From Phyto melanocephala (taxonomy: Eukaryota > Arthropoda > Insecta > Diptera > Rhinophoridae): a DNA stretch of 64,000 nucleotides. The stretch lies in NCBI GenBank assembly GCA_941918925.1, contig OW799233.1, positions 135,934,533-135,998,532 on the forward strand. Reading direction: 5' to 3'. Of this stretch, positions 36,186 to 47,019 are shown one piece after another. Position 1 is the stretch's first letter. Every line of letters starts with the position of its first letter. The translations under genes and the position numbers were made by a program. The notes beneath the pieces were generated by a model. The model had not been told where the DNA came from, searched no databases, and saw nothing but the letters and a program-made list of their open reading frames with translations.

Positions 36186-37484
36186 GAATGTCAAACCCTT
36201 GCGATATGTAAGTTAATTTTTTGATTTTTTATTTTATTTGCTGAACACTGGATTTAAGTTTTACAGCATTTTAAGCGAATTAATTTCAATTGTAAGTGTG
36301 TTAGTTGTCTCTAATTATCTTTTGATAAAAGAAAACACATTTTTGATTGCTGACAATTCTCTGACGTTAGGTAAAAAGGTCTTTAGTCAAAAGTTTTTGA
36401 TTAGGTTTTACTTAAATTTTGTTTATATTTACTTTGTCTATCAGAACTGCTTTGAATAATTGAGAGAAGTTATATATTGTTTGATATTAAACAAAAACTG
36501 CAGTTGCTGACTTAAGACCTTTTTGCCTATCTTCAACAAAACTATGATCCAAATAATTGTACTATTTAGTATAGGTCGCCTTTTTTAATTTTTCGTCATA
36601 TCGTCATTCCCTAAATTTGTTTTCATTTCGCAGTACATAGTTTTAAAATTTAAAGGTTTCAACAATTTCTATATGTTTTCGAACTTTAAAAACCATTTAA
36701 ACTTTTACAAATAATAAAAAAAAAGTTTTAATAAATAAAAGTTTTACATTTTCATAAATTTTATTTTAAACCAAAAATATAATTAAATATAGAAAAATAT
36801 TGTATTATGTAAAACCTGGAAATTAAAATATTTTTTTTAACTTTCCGTTTTTTCTTCATTCATTTCACAAAACTAATGACTAATTGCCTTAAAATTAAAA
36901 AAAAAAAAATTAAAAGAAAAGAATGTCAAGGTGACACTTTTACTAACAATAAAAAATGCCTTTAAATATTGTTAATTCGTAACGCTTTCGATTGTATAAT
37001 TTTTATTAAAATCTCTAAAGAAAAATTAATAATACGAGTGCATAATTTAAACTCAGTGTTGCGCTTAAAATATTTAATCCAGCAATTTATAATCAGTCTG
37101 AAAAACACGTTTAAATTGCAAACTTGGTTATTATTTAAATTACACGCAATAAATTTTTTATTTCGTTGTAATTGAAAATGCACAACACGTGTTTAGCAGT
37201 TACAACATTTTTCTCTTTTTATACAAGTCAGTCAAACAGCAATAGTATGAACTAATTTTGTTTTTTGTTTGCAACTATTTTTCATGACAAAGATGTACTA
37301 TGAATAACAAAAGAAACAAAGAAATTTGTAGGATTGAAAATAATAGTTTGAATGTGAACATAAAAATGTACAAATTAACATAAACAAAACAATTTTTAAT
37401 TAAAAAGAAAAAATGTTTTTAAACTGTGCTTGCAGTTTCTGTTGATTGTATACAATATTAACAAGTGTTTTGGTTGAAACTTAC

Positions 37485-38064
37485 CTTCTGATGGAACCAT
37501 AAGCTTAACAAAATTATCTGGAAACACACCGATCTTGCCTCTCAGTTCACCTTTCCACCAGCCCTTATCAGGCAAATCCATACTGTGTATGGTTATAATG
37601 TCACCTACTTTTAGCTCAAGTTCATCATCGTTCTGTGGTGCATAGGGAAACTCAACGCGACAAAAGTCACGTTGAGGTTTTGGTGGCAAACTGGGTGCAG
37701 CATCATCGGCAACACCCAGCAGCACTGATGATGAAGTCGAAGCTGCCACTGTTGTGCCGGAAGATAGTGATGATGAATTATTGGTCGTAATTGTGGTGTT
37801 GGCAGCAAGTAAATCTTCTTTAGAATTATGAAAACTTAGACGATTTATTTTCTTTGTGGGTACTGTTGCAGATGATATTGACGACGACGGTGATGCACTT
37901 ATGGCTGATGACGATGTGACAGTTACTGTATTGTTAGTACTTTTTGATGTTGATGGTGGCCTTTTGCTAGCAAAGACAGGCGATGATTCGATGAGTTTAA
38001 CAAAGTTCGAAGGAAAAACACCAATTTTATTTTTTAAGCGTCCACGCCACCAGCCTTCTTCAAC
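37485..38064 (-). CDS. cindr: cindr coding exon: second half of SH3-2, linker and SH3-3
   Basis: Exon with acceptor ACTATTTAG before 38064 and donor GTAAGT from 37484; phase 0 in, phase 1 out. It begins [22 protein letters not shown], completing the second SH3 domain (paired Trp, G-x-FP-x-NFV). A Ser/Thr-rich linker with PSLPPKPQR follows. The third SH3 ([20 protein letters not shown], then [21 protein letters not shown]; about 240-294 of the reconstructed protein) is complete. The ALYDY-like motif, acidic RT-loop DDELEL, WW pair and PxNF are all present, so the ligand groove looks intact. In CIN85/CD2AP these domains bind atypical PxxxPR peptides such as those of Cbl; the same is inferred here. 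Two SH3 domains split across exons at the same site before the WW pair is not seen: only SH3-2 is split. Confidence 0.95.
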
Positions 38065-38252
38065 CTAAATAGTAAACGAAACAAAATCCAAATAATATCA
38101 GTACTAAGTGAAACGTTTAAAGAAACACAATCATTAGAATTTTTTTGTAGTGTTATTTTTCGCATTACTGTTGCACTAAATACCCATACAATAGATAAGG
38201 CTTATAGGGTTGTATTTTTAGTGTATAAATAAATAAAAATTATGATACTAAC

Positions 38253-38364
38253 CTCCCCTAAAAATTCAATGACATCACCCACAGTCAGCGATAATTCGTC
38301 ATCATTGACTTGCGTATAACTGTAAATAACTTTGCAACGTCGTTTACTCGTCGTCGATTTGTCT
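38253..38364 (-). CDS. cindr: cindr coding exon: first half of SH3-2
   Basis: A 112-base exon flanked by CCAATTGCAG on its 5' side and GTTAGT as donor (from 38252). Its first base completes an Arg codon started in the 39334 exon; it then encodes 37 codons ending [12 protein letters not shown] in phase 0. The peptide [19 protein letters not shown] is the ALYDY/RT-loop half of an SH3 domain and joins in frame to VEEGWWRG of the next exon. The preceding [10 protein letters not shown] is a basic interdomain linker. The intron to the next exon is only 188 bases, in contrast to the 32-kb intron further downstream. Confidence 0.95.
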
Positions 38365-39333
38365 CTGCAATTGGAATCAAATAAAAAAATCTTTTAATCT
38401 TAATTTTATAATTTAAACATTTTTTTATTCACTTTCATAAATTAGATAAACAGTTGTCAATTGCAAATAATATTATGTTTATCGTGTTATTCAAATAAAA
38501 ATACTTTTAATACACAGGAAACGGGAGAAAAGTTTGTTGAATTAGTAAATGTAAGTAAACTCTACATAATTTCTCTCTTCAAAGAAAATTCCTTATTAAA
38601 TATCTATTTAATTTAAAATGTACGATAAAAGAGGAGAATTAAAAATAATCTGCACTTTATAAACGGATATCTACTAGTTTTAAATAATTTTCAAACGGCT
38701 GTAAGAAAAGTGTATTAAATTCTATGTTTAAACACGAACATTCTATTGGGATAGGTCACCAAACTGTCAAAGAAGGCACCCTGAATGCATGACGAGCTAT
38801 TTAGCTATTCATTACTGCTTGCTAAAAAAAAATCACGACTTATTGAGAGGACAAGACAAAGAAAAACTATTTGGTGTTCTTAAACTTCACAATTCAAAGT
38901 GGTCTACTGAATTGCTTTAAATCTGTCATTTGTGCAGCAAACGAAGGCGAAGACCAACCTTTGGCTAGACAAAAACTTGCTAAAGATTGGTGCTTTGAAA
39001 TCTGAACTAAAGATCACCACAAGCATAAGAAAAATGGCTCACAAGCAATCCTATTAAATTTAAAATAAAAAAACACTCTCATTACAAAATACATACTTCC
39101 AAAAATATGTGTTTTGCTTTAAGATCAAAACATTGAAAATAGAACAAAATTGAAATAAAACAAAGTTGAAGTAAAATAAAGCTGAGCCAGTTTAAAAATG
39201 AAATAAAACATTTTTTTGGAAAGTCTCTATTTAAAAAGTGTTTTTCATGTGCAATTTTTTTTTTATTAATTCTCTAATTCATATCATTATTTTTTTTAAC
39301 TTCTTATTAATAGAAACATAATTGATATCTTAC
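38365..39333 (-). other. cindr: cindr intron between SH3-1 and SH3-2 exons
   Basis: 969 bases, donor GTAAGA at 39333, acceptor TTGCAG at 38365. It contains the ~100-bp dispersed repeat at 39015-39125. Nothing else was recognised. The next intron (38065-38252, 188 bases) is plain AT-rich sequence. Confidence 0.85.
39015..39125. repeat. Dispersed ~100-bp repeat, second copy
   Basis: Shares AAGCATAAGAAAAATGGC, ACAAGCAATC, ATTAAATTTAAAATA, ACATACTT and GTTTTGCT, in order, with 11275-11375. It lies in a short intron of the same gene. Confidence 0.55.
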
Positions 39334-39535
39334 CTTAATACAACTGTATTATCATCATTCATATCGACGACGCGCACAAAATTATCTGGAAACATGCCCG
39401 TTTTGCCATTTGTTTGTAATGTTCCCTCCCACCAACCGCCAGGCATCTGTTTAATACAGTGTATTATAGCCCCTTTGACCAGATCTAGTTCATCAGGTTC
39501 CTTGGCTGTGTAATCGTATTCCACAATGGCGGTAA
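39334..39535 (-). CDS. cindr: cindr coding exon: SH3-1 (start-codon exon not found)
   Basis: Exon with acceptor TTTCTTTCAAG before 39535 and donor GTAAGA from 39333; 202 bases, phase 2 out. The frame reads (V)TAIVEYDYTAKEPDELDL, then GGWWEGTLQTNGKTGMFPDN, a complete first SH3 domain with ALYDY-like VEYDY, acidic RT loop, WW pair and FPDNFV. The first two bases (TT) need one base from an upstream exon. If that exon supplied ATG plus G, the protein would start MVTAIVEYDY, close to the MVEAIVEFDY-type start known for CIN85; this is inference. The upstream exon could not be identified within 39536-64000. The first in-frame GTG at 39524 is not a start, because coding clearly continues to the acceptor. 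Confidence 0.94.
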
Positions 39536-40179
39536 CTTGAAAGAAATAAAAAATTCATTTGATATATTCACAAAGTGTTCTAAAATCAAATTTTATAAAA
39601 TTTAAAATATAAAAACATACAGCTGAACAACATTCACATTACTATTAAGTACAGTGATATTACAAACTTATTTCCTATTACACATCAGTCCAAGGTGGAC
39701 TGAGTCTATACAAAAACAATAATTCAAATAAATATTTGTCAAAAATTACGATTTAAGATTTTGATTTATTCGAAAAATATATTTTGGTTCGTTTGGTAAC
39801 AAACATAGCAAAAATTTTCAATTTATTTAGATTTTTTGTGAGAAAAATAAATATTTATGTATATTGAAAGCAGATTGACAGAGACCTGCGTTATCAACTT
39901 TTCCTGATGGCAGTGATTTGAGAAAAAAATATTTGGCAGTTTTGCAACGGCTCCTAGAACTTATTGACGTCTGATCTTAGCTTTTAACCGGTTGGCGTAG
40001 AAGTGTGAGTAATTATGACAGCACAATAAAAATAAGGAGTTAGATCGTAAAAATCGTACAGCATCTCTCTTTACTTTTTTTTAAAGCAATATTTGAATTT
40101 TTTTGATCTAGTTATCATTGAAAAATATGTCAGTAATTATTTTAAATAACAACCATATGATTTATTGTAAGTTTGATGA

Positions 40180-40960
40180 AAATGAATGAACAAAAAGATG
40201 AACGCGCAAAAATTAAAACTAAAAAAAAAAATTCCAATTTGGCCCTACAAAAAAATTACCAAAGAATTAAAGGTCTGCCGTCAAACTGTTTTCAATATTA
40301 TTAAAGACAATTTTACCACTGATAGAAACCCTAGTTCGGAAAAAAAGGTCTAGATGATGTTGGGAAGGACAAGAAAATTCAAAGCATGTTGCATTTAACA
40401 GAGCTTAAGATACATCTGGTAGGAAAGCAGCCCAAATAGCACAGTGTTCTTACTATTTGGTCCGATAAGTTAAAGCCAATGCTGGCTTCAAAATATAAAA
40501 AATCCAAAAAGTTACAGACAGGAACGCTGCAGAAAATATAACATGTTGTATAATTGACGAAGAAACATTTTTACTGGCAGATTTTTCGCAGCTTTCGGCT
40601 CAAAATTTTTATGTTGAAAATGCTTGATAAAGTACTAAAGATAAGTTAAGAATCCAAAAGCATAATTTCCTAAAAGATTCTTGGTATGACAAGCTTTATT
40701 CAGTTGTGACAAAGGGCTTTAAAAATACTGAAATTTACATTAAAGAATATTTGCACAAAAGGCTTATTTTCTCAATAAGCGAACAATACTTCCATATATT
40801 TTTGGCTCGTTTTGGTATCGTGTCACTATGGTAAGAAATCTCTGGAGCGGTATCAAAAAAAATACATAGTTTTTGCATCAAGAGAGGCCAATCCACCAAA
40901 ATGTTCGAACTTAGAAAAAGAGAATTAAAAAGCAAAAAAAGGTGTGGAATCAATCCTGGA
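40180..40960 (+). pseudogene. Tc1/mariner-superfamily transposase remnant (different lineage)
   Basis: Mixed-frame reading gives ITKELKVCRQTVFNIIKDNF, NAGFKIYKIQKVTDRNAAEN-like sequence, CIIDEETFLLADFSQLSAQN and VTKGFKNTEIYIKEYLHKRL. These resemble the Tc1/mariner-like family whose transposases read D-E/D-T-Y-V-x-A-D-F-x-Q-L-P-G-Q-x-Y-Y. The first acidic motif (IDEETF) remains. Later motifs are heavily shifted, and stops are frequent. This lineage differs from the 30690, 34097 and 3835 transposases. Confidence 0.65.
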
Positions 40961-41325
40961 TTCGAGAAATTAATTTTTGAAAATTTGAAAAATCAATGCA
41001 CATATATGGGATTTTCAAGTCGTTCCAATGGGTATTTAGAGAAGACATGAATCAGGTCACCGGCAGAGTGGGAGTAGCCCATGATGAGTGGATTCCAGAA
41101 ATATATAGTATATGTCAGGATTCAATCCTGGATTCAAGAAATTAATTTTTGAAAATTTAAAAAATTAAGGCACATATAAGTGATTTTCAAGTGAAAAAAA
41201 GTCGTATTTGGAAAAGACATGAATGAGGTCACCGGCAGAGTGGGAGTAGCCCATGATGAGTAGATTCCAAAAATATATAGTATATGTCAGGATTCAATCC
41301 TAGATTCGAGAAATTAATTTTTGAT
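40951..41325. repeat. 172-bp tandem repeat, about 2.2 copies
   Basis: CAATCCTGGATTCGAGAAAT occurs at 40951, 41123 and 41295 (with 1-2 changes), exactly 172 bases apart. Each full unit includes ATGAATCAGGTCACCGGCAG and GTGGGAGTAGCCCATGATGA, which is GC-richer than the surroundings and nearly identical between copies. No inverted repeats bound the array. Confidence 0.8.
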
Positions 41326-41631
41326 AATGTTTATAAACATTGCAAACAAAAAACAGACTTCCATACAATGTTGCCAAATTATGCACAACATCTAACCATG
41401 TAAACGCCTTTAAAAAGATGTAAAAGATGTAAACTAGTGATGTAACAAATATTCGCATTCGCAAAATTTAAAAAATAAAAAAAAAATTCATTATGTAAAT
41501 AACATTAGATAAATAAATTTTAATATTTTTTATTTATTTATTTAATTTATTAAAACTTATTCTTTTTAACAATAATTAAAAATTATTAGAATTATTAGAA
41601 TTTACAAACAATATTGCAACAATAAACATCT

Positions 41632-41720
41632 GGGGCCGAATTACGGAATTCTTATTAGAATCCAATACAAAATGCAAGGAAAACTTCCACATTCGATTGA
41701 TATCGAATGCCGTAGTTTTA
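41632..41720. mobile_element. Remnant of the GGGGC...CGGCATTCGA MITE
   Basis: GGGGCCGAATTACGGAATTC at the left and ATATCGAATGCCGTAG at the right match the ends of the 8372-8504 element; the right terminus is decayed beyond the CCGTAG. Confidence 0.5.
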
Positions 41721-42030
41721 TTTTAAACCACGTTCTTATACGATCCTAAAAACAAATAAAAAACACATTAACATCATTGACTTTTATTGAATTTAAGATA
41801 TGTTATCTTTAAAAGAAATAAATTTTTTATAGTAATTTTTAACTGAATATTTGTAAATTGATATTCGTTTCATCACTAGTTTAAACATCTCTATCGGTGT
41901 GTTGATGAAACAGAATTTAAGCTGCGGCGATTAAATATAATTTAAAAAAAAATCTATTATTAAATGCTATAAATTGATTTTTTTATTTAATTGCCGAACT
42001 TTCTGTTTTAATTAATATTTAAAAGTTATT

Positions 42031-42350
42031 CAGGCTTGAGTTTATTTTTTAAAATTCTTAATAATGCAAAGAGTTTTTGATTGTTATGAACGAAAGAATA
42101 ATCTGAAAAAGTATGTTTTGCCAACACTAGCCGAAGGGACTGCATTTTCGAAACCAGCTACTATATCAATAACAGCATCCTTTTGATCGGTGGTCACTCT
42201 CTCGGAATTTTAAGTTAATTGAATTCGGAAACTAATCGGTTTCCTTTTTTCATATTTTCTTACTACAACGAGTTTACATCGATTTAACAAACAGCAGCCC
42301 TTTTCTTTTGTTATCTTTCATTTTTATCACTGGTTTTGTCCTCCACATTA
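42031..42350. repeat. Dispersed repeat C, copy 1 (second copy 46578-46880)
   Basis: CAGGCTTGAG, AAAGAATAATCTG, ACACTAGCCGA, GAAACCAGCTAC, CAGTTAATTGAATTCGG-like and ATCACTGGTTTTGTCCT words appear in the same order and spacing at 46578-46880. No ends, coding potential or family were recognised. Confidence 0.6.
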
Positions 42351-43774
42351 AATAAAATGAAGTGAGTAGTGAAAACATTTTCGTACAAACATTTTTCGTT
42401 TACCGCTTATAGTTTTAATTGTAAAAATTTCATTTAAATACTATTTAGCATAAATGTTCTGCTAAATTTATTCATAATTTAAATGTTTCGTTTCAAATAA
42501 AGCTTTAAATAAATATTTATTTAAGGCTTTGTTACTTAAAGCTTGCGTGCGATTTTTCATTTTATTTATTGTATTGTTATTCATTTTTGTGTTACAGTTC
42601 ACGAAACAAAGCAACAAAAGACAAGACATGAAGTACTAGAGAGACACAAAACAGCAAGACATTGAGCCGGATAAGACACGAAGCTGATATCAGGTTCAAA
42701 ATAAGCTCTTCAAATAAAGAGTTCAAAGCCGAAATTTTAAACACTACCAAAAAAATTTTGCCTTTTATTTAAATCAATATTATAAATATACATATTTTTG
42801 GTATAATAAGTAGCTCAAATAAAAATACACAATCCCACACATATTTACGATATAAAAGTAGTACGTCGTTGGACGTTTTCGGAGCTTGTGTTTTTTTTAT
42901 TAAAACCTGATCATATCCGCAGCAGGTAATGTGACGACAAAAAATATTTATACTTGTACGAATGTATAATTTTTAATTTAAAGACAAGTTGAGAGATTCA
43001 CTAGTTTAGGTACGTGAATATTACATATTGACTATGTGCTAGAAACAATAACTAAAAAATAAATTATTTAACAATTACTCGTACATGTGCCTTTTAGAAT
43101 TATTGCATTTATGTAAATGTAGCACTTTAGGCAAGATAAGGTTGGGGTTAAAAAAAATTACGACTTGCATACAGTCAAATAAATTAATTTGTATTTTTGT
43201 TATTGTTGTTTCTAAGCACCTACATATGAATTTTTTATTGTTATTATTGAATATTTTAACCTTTAAAAGTTGTAAAGATTCTAAAAGTTTTTGCGTTTTA
43301 AAAAATACGTTGTAAGTTAAAAAAAAATATTTAAAAACAAATAAATAAACTTTTTTCGACTGTCTTGATTTTTGTATGTATGATTATGGGCGGTCAATAT
43401 AATTTTTTCTCAGAAGTGTATTTTAAAGAAGTTAAATATTTATTATAAAATGATGCCAATATATGAAAAGGTTCTTAATTAAAAATATACCAAATTACTC
43501 ACTAACGGTGTAATTCATAAAAATTAATACAACTTTATAACAGGTTTGTAAATCAAATTTTCATTAAAAAAATAGTTTTATAAGCCCTTTATAAACCTTT
43601 AACAATTTGTATGTTTAAGGCAGTTAATAACAGGCATGTTAAAAAGATATAACATAAAACATAATACGCATTTAATTTCTTTAGAAAAACTAAATCGAAA
43701 TAGAAAACAACTTTTAATTTATTATAAATTGATTTCTTAATAAATCAATTATTAAGAAAATCATTTGTCTATAA

Positions 43775-44065
43775 TATCATTTGATTTTCTAAAAGCATTT
43801 GATAAAGTTGATATACACACAATTTAAGAACAACTTGAGAAGTGGAAAAATTGGCCCCAAAATATACAATTACATAAAAAACTACTTAACCAACAGGAAA
43901 ATAGTAGTCAAAAGTAACTACTAAATCTCAAAATATCAATCACTATCAAATGGTATTCACCAATTCTAATAGTATACAATAAACTGTCTTACTCTATTTG
44001 AAGATGCAAAGAACTCGATTTCGTTGCATATGTCGACGATTTTATTATAATAAAAAGACTTAACA
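43775..44065 (+). pseudogene. Non-LTR retrotransposon reverse transcriptase scrap (jockey-like)
   Basis: Reading gives SFDFLKAFDKVD, then, shifted, KNYLTNRKIVVKSNY-like, SLSNGIHQF and YNKLSYSI. These match the AFDxVxH, K-N-Y-L-x-x-R and S-x-G-x-P-Q-G-S regions of jockey-clade RTs. YVDDFIIIKRL corresponds to the F/YADD active site with Val in place of Ala. Several shifts and stops are present; neither the endonuclease nor the 3' end is found. Confidence 0.65.
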
Positions 44066-44220
44066 CGAGCTACTTAATACACGCAAAGAAAAAATTTGGT
44101 TGTGGTAACCATAATCGAAGAGCAACATACTATAATTGAATTGTATGATTATCGTTAAAACATATAATGATTGCCAATTATCATTATTATGTTAAATTAA
44201 AGTATCATGCAATAATCATG

Positions 44221-44472
44221 TATCTGTGGCTTGGAGCTTAAAGGGCCAATGTCACTTTTTTGCTCTTTTGAGTAAATCATTGCATTAGATTTGTCTTCTT
44301 GCTCTTTTTCATTATGGTAAAACAGCTAAAGTCATACTTAACCCAAAACAGCTTCATAAATAAAATGCTGGCCAATGTCACTATGAAAGTAATATAAAAG
44401 TTAAAGTTCAATTCCAATTTTCTCAAAAGTAAATATTTTGACATTGGCCCTTTTAGCTTCAAGCCACAGATA
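44221..44472 (-). mobile_element. 252-bp TIR element (MITE family M), copy 1
   Basis: TATCTGTGGCTTGGAGCTTA and AAGGGCCAATGTCA at the left are mirrored by TGACATTGGCCC and TTTTAGCTTCAAGCCACAGATA at the right. The interior (GCTGGCCAATGTCACTATGA, ATAAATAAAATGCTGG) is found reversed in the copy at 48795-48985. TA at the ends is consistent with a Tc1/mariner-type target site. Confidence 0.75.
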
Positions 44473-44719
44473 TATGGCTATAGATGAAATCGACAATCTT
44501 TTCTTTTTTAAAGAAGACGGTTGCCAACACGCGAGCTGACACAAAAACTCGATTTCCGATTTTTCCAATTTTTTTGTGTTGGGAAACCGTCTTCGTTATT
44601 TGTTTTTGAGCCGGAAAACAAATCGAAAAACATTGTTCATCAAATCGCTCTCTACTGATTCCATTATTATATGAAAATTTACATGAAACTTTAAATATTT
44701 GTGTTGTATTATTACTGTA

Positions 44720-44790
44720 AAGTTTGTCTGAAGGCTTAAAATTGGGGCGAGGCGAAGTTCGCTGGGTCTGCAAAGTCTAAGTCAACGTAT
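44720..44790 (+). mobile_element. Helitron-like 3' terminus
   Basis: TTGGGGCGAGGCGAAGTTCG followed by CTGGGTCTGCAAAG resembles the GC-rich 3' hairpin (GCGAAGTTCGC) and terminal words of insect Helitrons. The CTRR end is mutated, and the 5' end was not found. The sequence upstream to about 44480 may belong to it. Confidence 0.4.
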
Positions 44791-45479
44791 AACGCCATCT
44801 ATCGGATTTTGGCTGAGAGTTTTCTATTTTTTCATTTCAAAAGCCATTTAGGAATAATTTCACATAAAATTGCATTTTATGATTTCTTGAATTTTTTTTG
44901 GAATTCTTGTGTATTTTTCTTCACATGTCAAACTTTTTAAATACTAAAAATGTATTTAACAAGAAGAACTGTTAAAATCACATTATTGTTGAAATATATC
45001 AATGCTTGATTTTTTTGTAATCATACTGTTGTTACAATTAACATTTAATGATTTAAATACGTTTGACTATAATGTTATTTTTGCAAAGACATCATAGTAT
45101 TTTCATATAATAATTTTGTAAATCATACTATTTTTAAGAGGACAACAATATCGAAGTTTTCATGAAAAGTAAATATTAAATGATGAACTTCAAACAAATG
45201 CTTTATTATCGTGATGAAATAAATGATAAAAGAAAATAAAAATAACTATTACTTGTTTTCAATAATCATATATTGTAACAGAGAATATAATATGACCGTC
45301 GTGATCATGTCGTAACCATCGATTTTGTTTGCCTGTACATATACTTACTATTGACAAGTCCAGTCCAAAAAAAACATCAACCAATTCACAAATGTAGCAA
45401 CAAAAGGTTTTTTTACATTCCAAACAGACTTAATTACAACAAATTTATCCTTATAGACGGATTAAGGACAGTCAATGAA

Positions 45480-45930
45480 GCTAACTACAGTATTGTAAAG
45501 CTGAGCAGAATACGTTTTTCGTCTCTCCTTGGATAGTCACTAATTTCTTCTCAATAGTAACGTGTGGGTTTTCTAAACCCCACATGCAGCAAATTTTCTT
45601 AATGAAATAGCCACCGAGGTGATAATAAGCTTCATCTGAAAACACGAATTTTCCGTCTCATTATTCACATATTGGGTGGTCGTAATGCTTCAGTTGTTGG
45701 ACCAATTGAACTTTGTAAGCCTTTATACCAGGTTTTTTATTCAAAATTCTTCTCAAAGAAGTCTGAGAAATGTTCAGTTCTTGAGAACCATGACGAGTTG
45801 ATATTAGTGGATAAAGTTGAAGACATTTATTTATTAATTGCCCAATTTTATTATATTTATTTAATTTTTTTTTATCTGTCGTAACAACTCTTTTACACAC
45901 TGTTAGAAAACTACATCGACTGTGAACCAC
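45480..45930 (-). pseudogene. Tc1/mariner-superfamily transposase remnant
   Basis: The minus frame reads TRHGSQELNISQTSLRRILN then KKPGIKAYKVQLVQQLKHYD, the second helix-turn-helix and linker of mariner-like transposases. It is followed in a shifted frame by a FVFSDEAYYHLGGYF-like region (first catalytic Asp) and GLENPHVTIEK. It is truncated on both sides, and no TIRs were identified. Confidence 0.7.
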
Positions 45931-46577
45931 AAATTTGACTTTTTTTTACATGCCTTTTTCTATATGTACTAACCACATTAGCAACACTAACGGGTTGACG
46001 TTATTTGTCGCCAATTTATATCTGCATGTACATACATAAGTATTTTGTCCGTCCTGATTATGTTTGTCCAATTGACAATGTTGTTGTTTTTAGTTTCTTT
46101 CTTATGGACTTTTTTGTAATTTTATTCTATAGTATTTTGGTTGTAACTGTTGATATTTCAGTTTATTTTAAGTTGCTTTTTTATTTTTTTTTGAGCTTGT
46201 AGCAAACGAAAGAGTAAAGTTGAGGTTAAACTGAAATATAGTATAAGTGACCCACTTTTTAGCTTTTAATGCCAAACAAATGACTTTCAATGGTTTTGTT
46301 TTATGATTGCAAAAGCAAAAAATACAAAAAAAATGAACCGTATTACAATATTTTTTAATATTTATAAACAACGTTTTCACAAGTAGAAAACTTGAAAAAA
46401 TATATAAAAGACAAATTTTGTATGTACATACTTATGTATAAAATTTAGAAAATTAAATTTGCTTAAAAGGGCTATACATACATATGTACATGTGTATGTT
46501 TTATTATTTTTGTAAAAACTACTGATATTTTTTAAATGAGAAATATTTTTTATTTCTAATATTTAATTTATTTATAC

Positions 46578-46880
46578 AGGCTTGAGAATTTTTTAATTGT
46601 GATAATAAAAGAATAATCTGGAATAGTTTGTTTGTTGACACTAGCCGAGTGGAATGCATTTTTGAAACCAGCTACGGATTTCATCATCACGTGATTACGT
46701 GTTGGATGTGTATATCATCTATTTAACATCCAGGTTTTTCAGTTAATTGAATTCGGTAACTAATTTGTTTACATTTTTTTTATATTATTTTACCACAAAG
46801 AGTCAGATCGAAAATTTACCAACAGCAACTCTTTTCTTATTATTATTATCTTTATATTATCACTAGTTTTGTCCTGCTCT
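46578..46880. repeat. Dispersed repeat C, copy 2
   Basis: Same word order as 42031-42350 (CAGGCTTGAG, ACACTAGCCGA, AATTGAATTCGGTAACTAAT, AACAGCAACTCTTTTCTTAT, TCACTAGTTTTGTCCT). The MITE at 46881 abuts its 3' end. Confidence 0.6.
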
Positions 46881-47007
46881 AGCCACCCGTTAGGTAGCGA
46901 TAATAACATATAAATACTGGCCAAACACATAATAAACAAATGTTTATAAACATTGATTGTTAAATAAAAAACAATCATCTGGCCTTATCGCTACCTAAGT
47001 GGTGGCT
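46881..47007. mobile_element. 127-bp TIR element (MITE)
   Basis: AGCCACCCGTTAGGTAGCGA with TAA at the left is mirrored by TTATCGCTACCTAAGTGGTG with GC at the right, TIRs of about 23 bases. The interior is AT-rich. It sits between repeat C and a transposase remnant. Confidence 0.75.
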
Positions 47008-47019
47008 TTATAAAAAGTG

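Larger units (their letters stand above)
5021..37484 (-). other. cindr: cindr intron 3 (32.5 kb): mobile-element-rich
   Basis: Donor GTAAGT at 37484, acceptor TTTACAG at 5021, phase 1. Recognised elements are listed separately. I see nothing definable, only AT-rich sequence and short simple runs, in: 5050-6165, 7630-8365, 8510-9285, 9690-11270, 13200-16480, 17160-17810 (except weak inverted ends of ATGATTTAAA type near 17170 and 17620), 18800-19380, 20845-21260, 21900-23630, 26180-27560, 27720-28850, 29730-30560, 31370-32050, 32180-34090 and 36190-37480. At 28060-28219 an open frame rich in Asp/Asn precedes a stop but matches nothing I recognise. No further cindr exon is needed for frame continuity; an alternative first exon inside the intron remains possible. 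Confidence 0.8.
44095..45325 (+). mobile_element. Dispersed element A, copy 2, with nested insertions
   Basis: The left block 44095-44215 and right block 45035-45325 match 6667-6790 and 7180-7385 (AGAGCAACATACTATAATTG; ATCGAAGTTTTCATG; ATCGTGATGAAATA; AATATGACCGTCG). The middle is occupied by the MITE at 44221-44472 and a Helitron-like 3' end near 44735-44785. Confidence 0.55.

Noticed and set aside
37856..38068. Plus-strand Asp-rich frame
   Set aside because: Antisense to the SH3-2/linker exon of cindr; Asp runs arise from antisense Ser/Val codons.
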